Positions 8,127 through 16,074 are shown, counted from the first letter of the stretch. The stretch: DNA of 64,000 nucleotides from Candidatus Gastranaerophilales bacterium (GCA_944323875.1 CALUUH010000002.1:1-64000), one strand, 5' to 3'. The notes: a model not told the origin generated them from the sequence alone. Translations and numbers: made by a program.

Positions 8127-8606
8127 ATGTTTAGGATTGGATTAGGGTACGATATTCATAAACTAACCGGGGGACGCGATTTGATAATTGGCGGAGTGAA
8201 GATTACGCATGAAAAAGGTCTTTTGGGGCATTCGGATGCGGATGTTTTAATACATGCAGTTATAGACGGCTTGCTTGGCGCACTTGCTCTGAGTGATATC
8301 GGGACTCTTTTCCCTGACACTGACCCGATGTATAAAGATGCAGACAGTACGGTGTTGTTAAAGCATGTTTACGCGCTTATTAAAGAACACGGATATATCC
8401 TGAACAATATGGACTGTAATATTATTGCGCAAAGACCTAAAATGATGCCGTATATTCCTAAGATGAAAGAAGTCTTGTGTGATATTTTGGAAACAGAGCA
8501 TGAAAATGTTTCTATAAAGGCTAAAACTAATGAAAAAATGGATGCAGTCGGAAAAGAACTTGCAATAGAGGCACATGCAGTTGTAATGTTAAAGAAAGCG
8601 GAGTGA
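8127..8606 (+). CDS. ispF: 2-C-methyl-D-erythritol 2,4-cyclodiphosphate synthase
   Basis: IspF converts CDP-ME 2-phosphate to MEcPP in the non-mevalonate isoprenoid pathway. The 159-residue length and motifs are typical: 'RIGLGYDIHKL' with metal ligands Asp9 and His11, 'GLLGHSDADVLIHAVIDGLLGA' with the third histidine and signature, 'IGTLFPDTDPMYKDADS', and 'KAKTNEKMDAVGKELAIEA'. AGAGGTGAAAG precedes the ATG. The CDF transporter gene begins two bases after its stop, so the two are co-transcribed, though no functional link is evident. Confidence 0.97.
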   Translation: MFRIGLGYDIHKLTGGRDLIIGGVKITHEKGLLGHSDADVLIHAVIDGLLGALALSDIGTLFPDTDPMYKDADSTVLLKHVYALIKEHGYILNNMDCNIIAQRPKMMPYIPKMKEVLCDILETEHENVSIKAKTNEKMDAVGKELAIEAHAVVMLKKAE

Positions 8607-8607
8607 T

Positions 8608-9504
8608 ATGGATATAGCTGTAGAAAAGAAATTTGCGGCAGGATTGTCAATAACTTCTAATATAGTGATAATTATTTTGAAACTTATTGCCGGCATGATA
8701 ACAGGCAGTATAAGTATAATTTCAGAGGCAATACATTCACTGAGTGATGTTTTGGCATCAGTGCTGACATTTTTTGCAGTTATGCGCTCCTCAGAACCTG
8801 CAGATAAGGCGCACCCTTTCGGACACGGAAAATACGAGGATGTATCCGGTTTTATCGAAGGCGGACTTATAATTTTTGCTGCATTTTATATTATTTTTGA
8901 GGCTTGTAAAAAACTTTTTTGGGGCGGCAGCGGCGAAATAGATTCTACGATTGGCATTTATGTCATGCTGGCGTCAGTTGCGGCTAATTATTTTGTCAGC
9001 AGTTACCTGTTCCATGTCGCAAAAAAGTCTGATTCGGTTTCCCTGTACGCTGATGCGCAGCATTTGAGAACAGATATATATTCATCATTTGGCGTTATGC
9101 TGGGGCTTTTGCTGATAAAACTTACCGGTATTGTGATATTAGACCCGCTTATTGCAATTATTATGGCATTATTTATCTTAAGAGCCGGTTTTGCTATATC
9201 AAAATCCACCTTGAATAACTTGCTGGACGGTGCATTGCCGGAGGAGGATTTGCACAAGATAGAGAATATTATAGAGAGTTTTAAATCACGCGGAGTGATA
9301 GATTATAAGAATTTGAAAACGCGTAAGGTCGGGGCAGAAAAAGATATTGAAATAACACTTATATTTCCGGAAGATATGACAATACTCGAATGCCATAAGA
9401 TTTGTGATGAGATTGAAGAAGCTGTAGAAAGTAAATTAGGCAAAGCAGATATATTGATTCATCCGGAACCTTATTGCGAACGGTGTGAATGCAGCTATCG
9501 ATGA
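8608..9504 (+). CDS. Cation diffusion facilitator (CDF) metal transporter
   Basis: The 298-residue inner-membrane protein has the CDF layout of about six transmembrane helices and a cytoplasmic C-terminal domain. Metal-site motifs are 'EAIHSLSDVLAS' in TM2 and 'AQHLRTDIYSS' in TM5, both HxxxD. The loop 'ADKAHPFGHGKYED' is the family's typical TM2-TM3 region. The C-terminal 'TRKVGAEKDIEITLIF' and 'ECHKICDEIEEAVESKL' form the ferredoxin-like dimer domain. Such proteins export Zn, Mn or Fe by proton antiport. A C-terminal CERCEC cluster may bind metal. Confidence 0.93.
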   Translation: MDIAVEKKFAAGLSITSNIVIIILKLIAGMITGSISIISEAIHSLSDVLASVLTFFAVMRSSEPADKAHPFGHGKYEDVSGFIEGGLIIFAAFYIIFEACKKLFWGGSGEIDSTIGIYVMLASVAANYFVSSYLFHVAKKSDSVSLYADAQHLRTDIYSSFGVMLGLLLIKLTGIVILDPLIAIIMALFILRAGFAISKSTLNNLLDGALPEEDLHKIENIIESFKSRGVIDYKNLKTRKVGAEKDIEITLIFPEDMTILECHKICDEIEEAVESKLGKADILIHPEPYCERCECSYR

Positions 9505-9610
9505 GTAAATCGTTTAATAATCTGTTCAGTAACAAGTAATAGTCATTGTAATAAAGGATATATTACATGGATATAAGCCTGACGGTAACACTAAAAAAGC
9601 TGACATAGAA

Positions 9611-9642
9611 CAAAGAGTCAGCAGATATTTGCAGACTCTTTG
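9611..9642. terminator. Hairpin downstream of pgi
   Basis: CAAAGAGTC (9611-9619) and GACTCTTTG (9634-9642) form a 9-bp stem between the convergent CDF and pgi genes. No immediate T-run follows on either strand, so it is a weak terminator candidate. The rest of 9505-9666 shows no gene. Confidence 0.4.
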
Positions 9643-9666
9643 GCATTCAAATATTCTAATTAATAA

Positions 9667-10965
9667 CTATTTAGAAATTCTTCCCGGAACTACAACTCCG
9701 CCTTTCAAATTCTTTTTATAGAATTCTACGTGTGGCTGTAATACACTGTCAAGAACTTCAGGCAAAGCTTTGTCTGCCATTATTTTTTCAACAATTTCCT
9801 GATAAACTGTCGCAAATGCACGTAATTGAGTCATTGCACCTGCAGCTTGCGGAGTTAATCCTAAAGTTGCTGTTTCAACTTCTTCTTTAAAGAATGCACC
9901 TGTGATTTCGTAGGATTTTGTAAGTGCATCAATATAGCTTTCAGCATTTTCACGACAAACGCCATTGTCAACCGGAACTGTCAGGGCAAATACAAGTTTG
10001 TTCGCCGGATTAAAGTGTGCTTCTGCACTATGGTGCATTGCATCCGGAACTTTCGCTACCTGTTTTAAGGTGTCTTTAACTGATTCATTTTGCATTTGAG
10101 CATGCCAGTAAACTGTATTTTCAAACATAGATCCCATATACTGATGAACAGATGCTTCAATATTGTTCATTTTTGCATCAGCCCAGAAAATACCTTCTTT
10201 CAATGCGTCATTGTCTTCAAGATTGTCTGATAAGGACAGTGAAGAAACTTCTTGAGCGGCATTTAACAAAGCTTTCAGGTCATCTTTTTTCATGCCTGCA
10301 AAAATAAGCGTAAATAAAGCATGGTCGTCAAATGCAGAAAATCTTCCGCCAACATCATCATGGATAAACAAATCACCAAGCCAGTTGTCAGCAATTGATG
10401 TGCGGCGAAGTTCGCTTTTTTCTGAGTTTGCATCAGTAACTGCAATAAAATGTTTTGCAGTTGCTTTTTTAGCTTCCTCTTCTGACATACCTTGTGCTTT
10501 ATAAGTATCAATCAACATTTCCTGTATTCTTAAAAATCCGTCTTTTGTTTCAAAAGTTGAACCGGATTTTGATGCAACCATGTAGTTTGCTTTTGTAATG
10601 TCGCCTAATTTGTTCAAAAATCTTGCAAGACTTACTGAATCAACATCTGAATAGAAGTATACAGTTTCGCCGTCAATATTCAGACCGTTAATTCCTAACA
10701 TGTGTTCTACGGTATGTTTTGAACCGCCGATACCGAGAACAGCCAATTTTGTAACATTGGTTTGAGCTTTAAATTTTTCTGCCATTTCATAAAGTTCGTC
10801 AACTCTTTTTAACTGTTCCTGCGGCAGGTTTACCCAGTTTAAAAATTGACCTTTTTGATTTGCACGTGATGAAAATTCTTTAACAAATTCAGAAGTTTTT
10901 GATGCATATTTTGAAAAATCAACTCCTGAAAAACTTGTTCTTATTACAGAGCTTTTTGTTGTCAT
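9667..10965 (-). CDS. pgi: Glucose-6-phosphate isomerase
   Basis: The 432-residue cytoplasmic enzyme interconverts glucose-6-phosphate and fructose-6-phosphate. SIS-fold motifs are clear: 'VLGIGGSKHTVEHML' early, 'MVASKSGSTFETKDGF' phosphate-binding loop, 'VGGRFSAFDDHALFTLIFAG', and the late 'ESYIDALTKSYEITGAFFKEEVET' region. Length fits the short bacterial PGI type. The ATG at 10965 is preceded by AAAAGGAGAAA; the frame extends 45 bp further without support. It is monocistronic and convergent with the CDF gene. Confidence 0.9.
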   Translation of the reverse strand: MTTKSSVIRTSFSGVDFSKYASKTSEFVKEFSSRANQKGQFLNWVNLPQEQLKRVDELYEMAEKFKAQTNVTKLAVLGIGGSKHTVEHMLGINGLNIDGETVYFYSDVDSVSLARFLNKLGDITKANYMVASKSGSTFETKDGFLRIQEMLIDTYKAQGMSEEEAKKATAKHFIAVTDANSEKSELRRTSIADNWLGDLFIHDDVGGRFSAFDDHALFTLIFAGMKKDDLKALLNAAQEVSSLSLSDNLEDNDALKEGIFWADAKMNNIEASVHQYMGSMFENTVYWHAQMQNESVKDTLKQVAKVPDAMHHSAEAHFNPANKLVFALTVPVDNGVCRENAESYIDALTKSYEITGAFFKEEVETATLGLTPQAAGAMTQLRAFATVYQEIVEKIMADKALPEVLDSVLQPHVEFYKKNLKGGVVVPGRISK

Positions 10966-11093
10966 AATTTTTCTCCTTTTCTTTTTATTCTCAAAAATAT
11001 TATATAACAAAAAGATTTATTTTACTTTATAGGATAAATTAACTAGTCGAAAAAGAGAAAATAAATATACATGTGTTCAATATATAACGATGT

Positions 11094-13712
11094 ATGAAAC
11101 TTTATTATAATTTTATGCAAAAATTATTTTCAATAATAATTGTTTTATTTTTTACAAGTTTACAGTGCAGTGCGGATGAATATTCGGTATCGACATTCGG
11201 GCAGCTAATGGATATTAATCCTGAAAATGGAGATACCATAGCTATCGATGAAAATTTGCTTTCAACGGAAGATATAGGGAGCAATTTTGAAAATGCCGAT
11301 TTAACTTTCGAAGGTAATGACCATTATATTGACGGAGGGGATAACTTTTCAGGATTTGTGTTTAATCAAGATACATTATTTTATGAAGTAGGGGTTAGAA
11401 ATTGTAAAGGACAAACATATAATAATTCGACATTTGCCGGAGCTGTATACAATAATGGCGGCAATTTGAATATTGACAGTTCAGCATTTAATGACAATTT
11501 CGTAGATTCAAACGGATTAAATTTCGGGATTGGCGGAGCGGTATATAATCTTAATAATGGCCATATTAATGTTAATAACGCACTTTTTGCAAATAATTAT
11601 AGTAATGGTGCCGCCTCATATGGAGGTGCGATCGCAAATGGAAGTCTGACAATAAATACAGGAACTGTAGACATTAGTAACAGTACATTTTTATATAATT
11701 ACACAGAAGGTACTGTTGCCCCCTACGGCGGTGCTATTTTTAACAATGGTGATATGACCATTAATAATACCAGATTATATTACAATTTTATTAAAAGTGA
11801 GGAAGGGTTATTTTCAGCGGGTGGAGCAATATATAATATTGGTGATTTGACTATAAATGGGGGTACAATAAATAATAATCACGGAGAAGGCGGATCAGGT
11901 ACTCTTGTTAGAGGCGGAGCAATTTATAACAACAATAAACTAACTATAAATGACACTAATATTCGTAACAATTATGCAGATTCCGGATTAGGTGCTGAAG
12001 GTGGTGCTATATTTAATGATACAAATGGAGATTTAACAATTACAAACTCAACAGTAGAAAATAATAATGTTAATAATGCGCAGTTTGGTGAAGGCGGGGC
12101 GATCTATAACAACAATATAATGAGAATCAGTAATTCTACATTCAGAAACAACTATGACAGAAACGGGGAATTAAACGATATTTATAATAATTCAACAGGT
12201 ACAATCGAATTTAACTCAAATGGTACAACTAACATATTGAGCGGCATAGCAGGCACTGGTACCATAGACAAAAACGACAGCGGAACACTAAATCTGGGCG
12301 GGATTAACGAGAATTATACAGGTACATTTAATCTTAACGAAGGCACGGTAAAACTTCTTAAAGACAGTAGTTATTTCAATGCTTCAAATACAAATTTTGC
12401 GAACAATGTGAATTTTGATATGCAAAATGGTCAGATAAACAATATAAACTTCGGGAGTTTATCACTTTCCGGCCAGAGCAATATTTTACCGGATGTTAAT
12501 TTCAACACCAATACAATGGATACAATAAGTGCATCCTCCCTTAACGGCAGCGGCTCAATCTTTGTACCTTCACTCGCTCTTGAAGGTTCACCGGAAAACA
12601 GCTTTATCTCAATACCTTTTGCAGACAGTGTGTTAAAAGACTATGTACATTATAATTCAACAACAATTCACACTCCGATTTACAATTACACAGCAAGCTA
12701 TGATTCGGCAAACGGACATTTCGATTTTAGACGCGGCGGTTTTAATTCCGCGATTTTATCCGGAGAAGTTGCGGCACAGTTAGCCGGTTATTTGACTCAA
12801 ATTGACACTTACAAAAATGTATTCGCAAACCTTGATATGGTAATGATTACACCGCCCGATACACGCGGCAGCTATGCTGCACAAAACAAAATTGCTGCAT
12901 CCGGCCGAACTTTTGCATTTTCACCGTTTCTGATGCCGGAACAGCGCAGAGGTGTTTGGCTCAAACCTTATTCTACTTTTGAAAATGTTCATCTTGATAA
13001 CGGACCGCGTGTAAGTAACGTAAGTTATGGAAGTATGTTCGGGGTAGAAAGTGAATTAACAAAACTGAAAAAAGGCTGGTACACGTTGTATGGCGGCTAC
13101 GCTTCTTATAACGGCTCTCATCAGGCGTTTGACGGCAATGGCATTTACAATAACGGCGGTCTGTTAGGGGTCGATGCCGTGTTTTACAAGGGCAAATTTT
13201 TCAGCGCCTGGACAGCAAATGTCGGTGCTAATTCAGCAGAAGCCTCAACAAATATGGGAAATGATAATTTTTCAATGTTAAATACAGGTATTGCACAAAA
13301 AACAGGGTACAATTTTGAAACCCTGAAACGAAGATTGATAATACAGCCGAGTATCTTAACCTCATACACTTTTGTTAACACATTCAATTACACTGATCCG
13401 GGCGGAGTAAACATTAATACCGAACCTCTGCACGCGTTACATATTGAACCGCAGATAAAACTGATAGGAAATTTCAAAGAGTATTTACAGCCATACATAG
13501 CAGTATCAATGGTCTGGAATATAATAGATCACGCAAGATTTCAGGCAAACGATGTTTATCTTCCTGATTTGTCAGTCAAACCGTTTGTACAGTATGGTGC
13601 AGGTATACAAAAAAGATATGGTGACAGGTTTACGGGTTTTTTGGAAGCAATGATAAGAAACGGCGGACGAAATGGTATTGCTTTGCAGCTTGGATTTAGG
13701 ATTAGTTTATAA
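11094..13712 (+). CDS. Autotransporter 1 with Pmp-like GGAIYN passenger
   Basis: The 872-residue protein starts with a signal peptide (core 'LFSIIIVLFFTSLQCSA'). Residues ~100-390 are a passenger of ~25-40-residue repeats around GGAIYNNG/LTIN, with 'STFxNN' turns, as in chlamydial polymorphic membrane proteins and other right-handed beta-helices. A spacer and beta-rich linker follow. From about residue 619 (GVWLKPYSTFENV) to the C-terminus is an autotransporter beta-barrel ending in 'GFRISL'. It should be secreted through the outer membrane and displayed or released as an adhesin. The barrel resembles that of autotransporter 2 at 49709 (shared 'YNGxHQ' and 'YNNGGLLG' segments). A start at 11115 would also keep the signal peptide. 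Confidence 0.88.
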   Translation: MKLYYNFMQKLFSIIIVLFFTSLQCSADEYSVSTFGQLMDINPENGDTIAIDENLLSTEDIGSNFENADLTFEGNDHYIDGGDNFSGFVFNQDTLFYEVGVRNCKGQTYNNSTFAGAVYNNGGNLNIDSSAFNDNFVDSNGLNFGIGGAVYNLNNGHINVNNALFANNYSNGAASYGGAIANGSLTINTGTVDISNSTFLYNYTEGTVAPYGGAIFNNGDMTINNTRLYYNFIKSEEGLFSAGGAIYNIGDLTINGGTINNNHGEGGSGTLVRGGAIYNNNKLTINDTNIRNNYADSGLGAEGGAIFNDTNGDLTITNSTVENNNVNNAQFGEGGAIYNNNIMRISNSTFRNNYDRNGELNDIYNNSTGTIEFNSNGTTNILSGIAGTGTIDKNDSGTLNLGGINENYTGTFNLNEGTVKLLKDSSYFNASNTNFANNVNFDMQNGQINNINFGSLSLSGQSNILPDVNFNTNTMDTISASSLNGSGSIFVPSLALEGSPENSFISIPFADSVLKDYVHYNSTTIHTPIYNYTASYDSANGHFDFRRGGFNSAILSGEVAAQLAGYLTQIDTYKNVFANLDMVMITPPDTRGSYAAQNKIAASGRTFAFSPFLMPEQRRGVWLKPYSTFENVHLDNGPRVSNVSYGSMFGVESELTKLKKGWYTLYGGYASYNGSHQAFDGNGIYNNGGLLGVDAVFYKGKFFSAWTANVGANSAEASTNMGNDNFSMLNTGIAQKTGYNFETLKRRLIIQPSILTSYTFVNTFNYTDPGGVNINTEPLHALHIEPQIKLIGNFKEYLQPYIAVSMVWNIIDHARFQANDVYLPDLSVKPFVQYGAGIQKRYGDRFTGFLEAMIRNGGRNGIALQLGFRISL

Positions 13713-13834
13713 TAATTTGTTTTTCTTTATTGAACCTTCTTTAGCCGTAGAGTGTGGCAAAGCGGATTTGCGGACGGATGGAGCGAAGCGAGTGAAGGCG
13801 CTAAGTTACTAAGGCACTGAGGCAGTAAGGAGAT

Positions 13835-13890
13835 ACAAAAATAGGGCAACGTGAGAATATTTTCGCATTACCCTATTTTGAAATAACAGT
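13835..13890. repeat. 56-bp hairpin repeat, copy 1
   Basis: This 56-bp sequence recurs without change at 14195-14250. Its ends AAAATAGGG and CCCTATTTT pair as a 9-bp stem around a loop containing AACGTGAG. A shortened relative, AAGGCAACGTGAGA, makes the terminator-like hairpin near P2 at 27985. Confidence 0.85.
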
Positions 13891-13954
13891 ACACTGTTTA
13901 CAGTTCACTGTTCACAGATGTAGGTTGGTGCATTCTTGCCCAACAAAAAAAATT

Positions 13955-14112
13955 GAGATCCCGCAAGGCAACAATTCTGGCGTATTGCACTCAAAAATTG
14001 CTCGCGATAAACGGCACCGTTCCGCCTTCAACGAAAACTGACCGTTTCCGTTTCGGCGTCACCTCTCGCGCTGTGCGCTCGTGCCTCTGCTCGCAATTCG
14101 CTGCGGGATGAC
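13955..14112. repeat. GATCCCGCA...TGCGGGATGAC palindromic element, long form
   Basis: The ends (GAGATCCCGCAAGGCAACAA and TGCGGGATGAC) match the two short elements at 15511 and 15653, but this copy carries about 100 extra bases in the middle. It belongs to the broad class of GCGGGATGAC-type intergenic palindromes. Confidence 0.7.
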
Positions 14113-14194
14113 TGAATAAAAGGCAACGTGAGAAAAGTTCCACATTGCTTAAAAAAGTTACTAAGGGGCTAGGGCACTAAGGCACTAAGTATTT

Positions 14195-14250
14195 ACAAAA
14201 ATAGGGCAACGTGAGAATATTTTCGCATTACCCTATTTTGAAATAACAGT
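14195..14250. repeat. 56-bp hairpin repeat, copy 2
   Basis: Identical to 13835-13890, placed 360 bp downstream and just before the P1 stop-codon hairpin. In the P1 reading direction it follows the gene and could end or stabilise its transcript. Confidence 0.85.
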
Positions 14251-14276
14251 TCACGGTTCACTGTTCACAGTTCACA

Positions 14277-14303
14277 CCAACTAAGGACTTTGTCCTTAGT
14301 TGG
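14277..14303. promoter_or_regulatory. Perfect hairpin overlapping P1 stop codon
   Basis: CCAACTAAGGAC (14277-14288) and its exact complement (14292-14303) form a 12-bp stem with a 3-base loop. The stop codon of P1 (14296-14298) lies inside one arm. A hairpin just after the variable region is a known feature of diversity-generating retroelement targets. It could alternatively be a transcript-end structure; there is no T-run directly after it. Confidence 0.75.
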
Positions 14304-15360
14304 ATATACAAACAGCGCGGTGGTCGCTGTAGTACTTGGGGCTCCAGCCATAGTCACTGCCGGTCGTGTTGGTAGTGAGGAAGTGCCGGTCGTACGCGTT
14401 GTTAGCATTGTACTCCTCACTGGACCAGTAGAGGTAGCTATTGTATTTGATTGGAGGATTTTGGGTGTATTCGTCCCTTACTTTTAGGCCGCTTGTGTAT
14501 CCTTCTGTTATATTCGCTTCTGTTCCGTCGCTATTTACATATAATGCTTGTGCTAATTGCGTTAGTTGAGCGCTTGTTGGAAGGCTCATTCCTTTTTCTT
14601 GACAAGTTAGTTTTGCTCCTGCCCAATAATTATTTGCACAGTATGAATTACTTGAGCCGTAGCTATCTAAATCTTCATATTCACTTCCATCACAGGTATT
14701 AACTGCTCTATTCGCCAGAAACTCTGTTGACCAGCACATGTCACCTATCGGGTTATCGCAGGTGGAGAATGCTACGCCGGAAGATAATTGAATATCTTTA
14801 CCTACTCTATTCGGCCCTTTCTTTCCATTTACATCTACCATATAGCCCATGCAAGATACCTGTGATCCTGTATCTTCTATAGGATCAGCATAAGGGCATT
14901 CCGGCTGGTATGCCATAATAACTGTTGTTCCGTCCGCGACAACAAAGCTCATGGTATTAGTATTCGTTTGCCAGTCGCTCAGACCCATGCTAGAAGCATT
15001 TGTAAGGCTGTCTGTTTCAACTTCCATAGGTTCTTCGTTGCTTCCTGTAGTAACGACTTTAGGTGAATAACATTTATTTATATCATTATTGTCACAGGTT
15101 TTAATCACTTTCATATATTGTTTGAAAGTGTCCATAAAGTCCTCTGTGGTATCATGTCCGGTCATGACGCCGTCGGTGTTCATACGTCTGACTGTTTCTG
15201 TGAGTTTCTTTTCCCACAAATCTTTGGCCGTAGACCATGCCTTCTCGTTATGATTTTGGATTAGGCCGGGCAAGGTCAGTGCGGCAACTATTCCAATAAC
15301 CGCGAGAGTGATTAGGACCTCGGCTAAAGTGAATGCTGATTTAGTGTTTTTTGTTGTCAT
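14296..15360 (-). CDS. Prepilin P1 with C-terminal lectin-like, putative DGR-variable domain
   Basis: The 354-residue protein opens MTTKNTKSAFTLAEVLITLA: an expected prepilin-peptidase cut between Ala9 and Phe10 with Glu at +5. 'PGLIQNHNEKAW' and paired-cysteine segments follow. From about residue 245 ('YWAGAKLTCQEKGMSLPTSAQL') a C-type-lectin-like domain runs to 'WSSEEYNANNAYDRHF' and ends 'AVCISN'. The last ~40 codons are GC-rich and NNC-rich, unlike the AT-rich body (see 14299-14430). AAAGGAGATG lies just before the ATG at 15360. A second start at 15411, also with AAGGAG, overlaps the upstream leader ORF by ATGA. P1 is likely an inner-membrane-anchored or pseudopilus-displayed ligand-binding protein. 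Confidence 0.85.
   Translation of the reverse strand: MTTKNTKSAFTLAEVLITLAVIGIVAALTLPGLIQNHNEKAWSTAKDLWEKKLTETVRRMNTDGVMTGHDTTEDFMDTFKQYMKVIKTCDNNDINKCYSPKVVTTGSNEEPMEVETDSLTNASSMGLSDWQTNTNTMSFVVADGTTVIMAYQPECPYADPIEDTGSQVSCMGYMVDVNGKKGPNRVGKDIQLSSGVAFSTCDNPIGDMCWSTEFLANRAVNTCDGSEYEDLDSYGSSNSYCANNYWAGAKLTCQEKGMSLPTSAQLTQLAQALYVNSDGTEANITEGYTSGLKVRDEYTQNPPIKYNSYLYWSSEEYNANNAYDRHFLTTNTTGSDYGWSPKYYSDHRAVCISN
14299..14430 (-). other. Putative DGR variable region in P1
   Basis: The final ~44 codons read WSSEEYNANNAYDRHF..AVCISN. Codons are mostly NNC/NNG (gag, tac, aac, gcg, gac, cgg, cac, ttc), a sharp break from the AT-rich gene body. Aligned to the end of P2, 16 residues from the Trp stay in register, with invariant anchors (gcg tac, ttc) and changes falling mainly at first and second codon positions. 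This is what adenine-directed mutagenesis of AAC codons gives. No template repeat or reverse transcriptase was found in the window. Confidence 0.6.
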
Positions 15361-15407
15361 TAGTTCATCTCCTTTCATGCTTGTATTAACTTTAATTAAA
15401 CTATTTT

Positions 15408-15938
15408 TCATGCAATTCTCCTTATTGATTTATATTGTACAATAATTCTATTCATTAAGCCACCTTTGTTTGGTTTATATGTTTTGTCACAAGTATTCAA
15501 CTTATGTTTTGAGATCCCGCAAGGCAACAACTGTGGCGTATTGCACTCAAACCGCTGCGGGATGACGGAAAGATTTTGTATGTCTTTAGCGTTAAGCTGA
15601 GTGGTGGTGCAGGCTGGCCTGCCGGTCTGCCAATGTGTAAAAGTGGACTTGGCCACCCCGCAAGGCAACAATTCTGGTGTGTTGCACTCAAACTGTTGCG
15701 GGATGACGGAATGGTTTATATATATAATATTTCCATTTTTAGCAAAATCAAGTCGCTCAGCGGGCCTTAAATGTTTTGTCCCCCCCCCCCCCGTAAAGCC
15801 AGTAATAGCAAGGGTTTCAGGCAATTGGGCGATTAAGTAGGTTTTCGAAATTTCTTCTGTTAACACTTTCGTCACTTTACTCACTCTACTCACCTTACTC
15901 ACTCCAGTCACTTTTTTACTTCTCTGCGTTTCCGACAT
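15408..15938 (-). CDS. Phase-variable leader ORF upstream of P1
   Basis: This 176-residue frame starts MSETQRSKKV after GAGGAAATAGG and carries a VSK-type tripeptide repeat (9-bp units). It passes through a G13 tract (15780-15792, read as Thr-Gly4) and continues through two palindromic repeat elements read as 'VIPQ.FECNTP.LLPCG'. It ends in an ATGA overlap with a possible P1 start at 15411. The repeat composition argues against a folded protein. Its likely role is in expression: translation through the frame could couple to P1, and a one-base change in the G-tract would stop it early, as seen in the P2 copy. Function is inferred. Confidence 0.5.
   Translation of the reverse strand: MSETQRSKKVTGVSKVSRVSKVTKVLTEEISKTYLIAQLPETLAITGFTGGGGTKHLRPAERLDFAKNGNIIYINHSVIPQQFECNTPELLPCGVAKSTFTHWQTGRPACTTTQLNAKDIQNLSVIPQRFECNTPQLLPCGISKHKLNTCDKTYKPNKGGLMNRIIVQYKSIRRIA
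15511..15566. repeat. GATCCCGCA...TGCGGGATGAC palindromic element
   Basis: About 56 bp opening GAGATCCCGCAAGGCAACAA and closing TGCGGGATGAC. It shares 'gcgtattgcactcaaa' with the copies at 13955 and 15653. It lies inside the P1 leader ORF and is read in frame. Confidence 0.8.
15653..15707. repeat. GATCCCGCA-type palindromic element, second copy in P1 leader
   Basis: Opens CCACCCCGCAAGGCAACAAT and closes TTGCGGGATGAC. The flanking 15590-15630 segment (ggtggtgcaggctggcctgc) also recurs in the P2 and P3 leaders, where it is read as PACTTT/PACTHT. Confidence 0.8.
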
Positions 15939-15980
15939 CCTATTTCCTCTTTTGCAAACTCGTTATTTTTAGTTTAACAT
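15719..15980 (-). repeat. ~260-bp upstream repeat of prepilin loci, copy 1 (G13)
   Basis: This stretch recurs at 29609-29881 with few differences: shared AGTCGCTCAGCGGGCC, a homopolymer (C13 on the + strand at 15780-15792), 'cagtaatagcaagggtttca', the 9-bp ACTCACTCT-type tandem units, the leader-ORF start and a common upstream AGTTTAACAT. The units differ in number between copies. It probably carries the promoter and 5' leader of the prepilin locus. Confidence 0.88.
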
Positions 15981-16033
15981 ATAATCCCAAAAATTTCAAC
16001 CCCTTGTCCTGGTTCTCCACATATTAGATTATC

Positions 16034-16063
16034 AAAAAACGTCCCTTTATAGGGACGTTTTTT
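16034..16063. terminator. Bidirectional terminator between glnA and the P1 locus
   Basis: AAAAAACGTCCCT and its complement form a 13-bp stem with a TTAT loop, A-rich on one side and T-rich on the other, 11 bp after the glnA stop codon. Confidence 0.88.
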
Positions 16064-16074
16064 GAATTAAAATA

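Larger units (their letters stand above)
13713..14276. other. Repeat-rich gene-free stretch downstream of prepilin P1
   Basis: No gene is visible. The stretch holds the 'agcggatttgcggacgga' element (13746-13800), two runs of an ~8-bp repeat around AAGGCACT (13795-13835 and 14155-14192), 7-bp repeats of GTTCACA/GTTCACT type (13890-13918, 14248-14275), a long palindromic element opening GAGATCCCGCA and closing TGCGGGATGAC (13955-14112), and two identical 56-bp hairpin elements listed separately. Similar repeats lie around P2 and inside the leaders of P2 and P3. Confidence 0.75.

Noticed and set aside
9505-9666. Small gene between the CDF transporter and pgi
   Set aside because: The only ATG-started frame (9567) stops after about 13 codons; only a hairpin is visible.
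13713-15960. Local DGR template repeat or reverse transcriptase near P1 or P2
   Set aside because: I read the intergenic stretches at 13.7-14.3, 15.4-16.0, 27.4-28.1 and 29.5-29.9 kb on both strands and saw no A-rich copy of the variable regions. No gene in the window has reverse transcriptase motifs.
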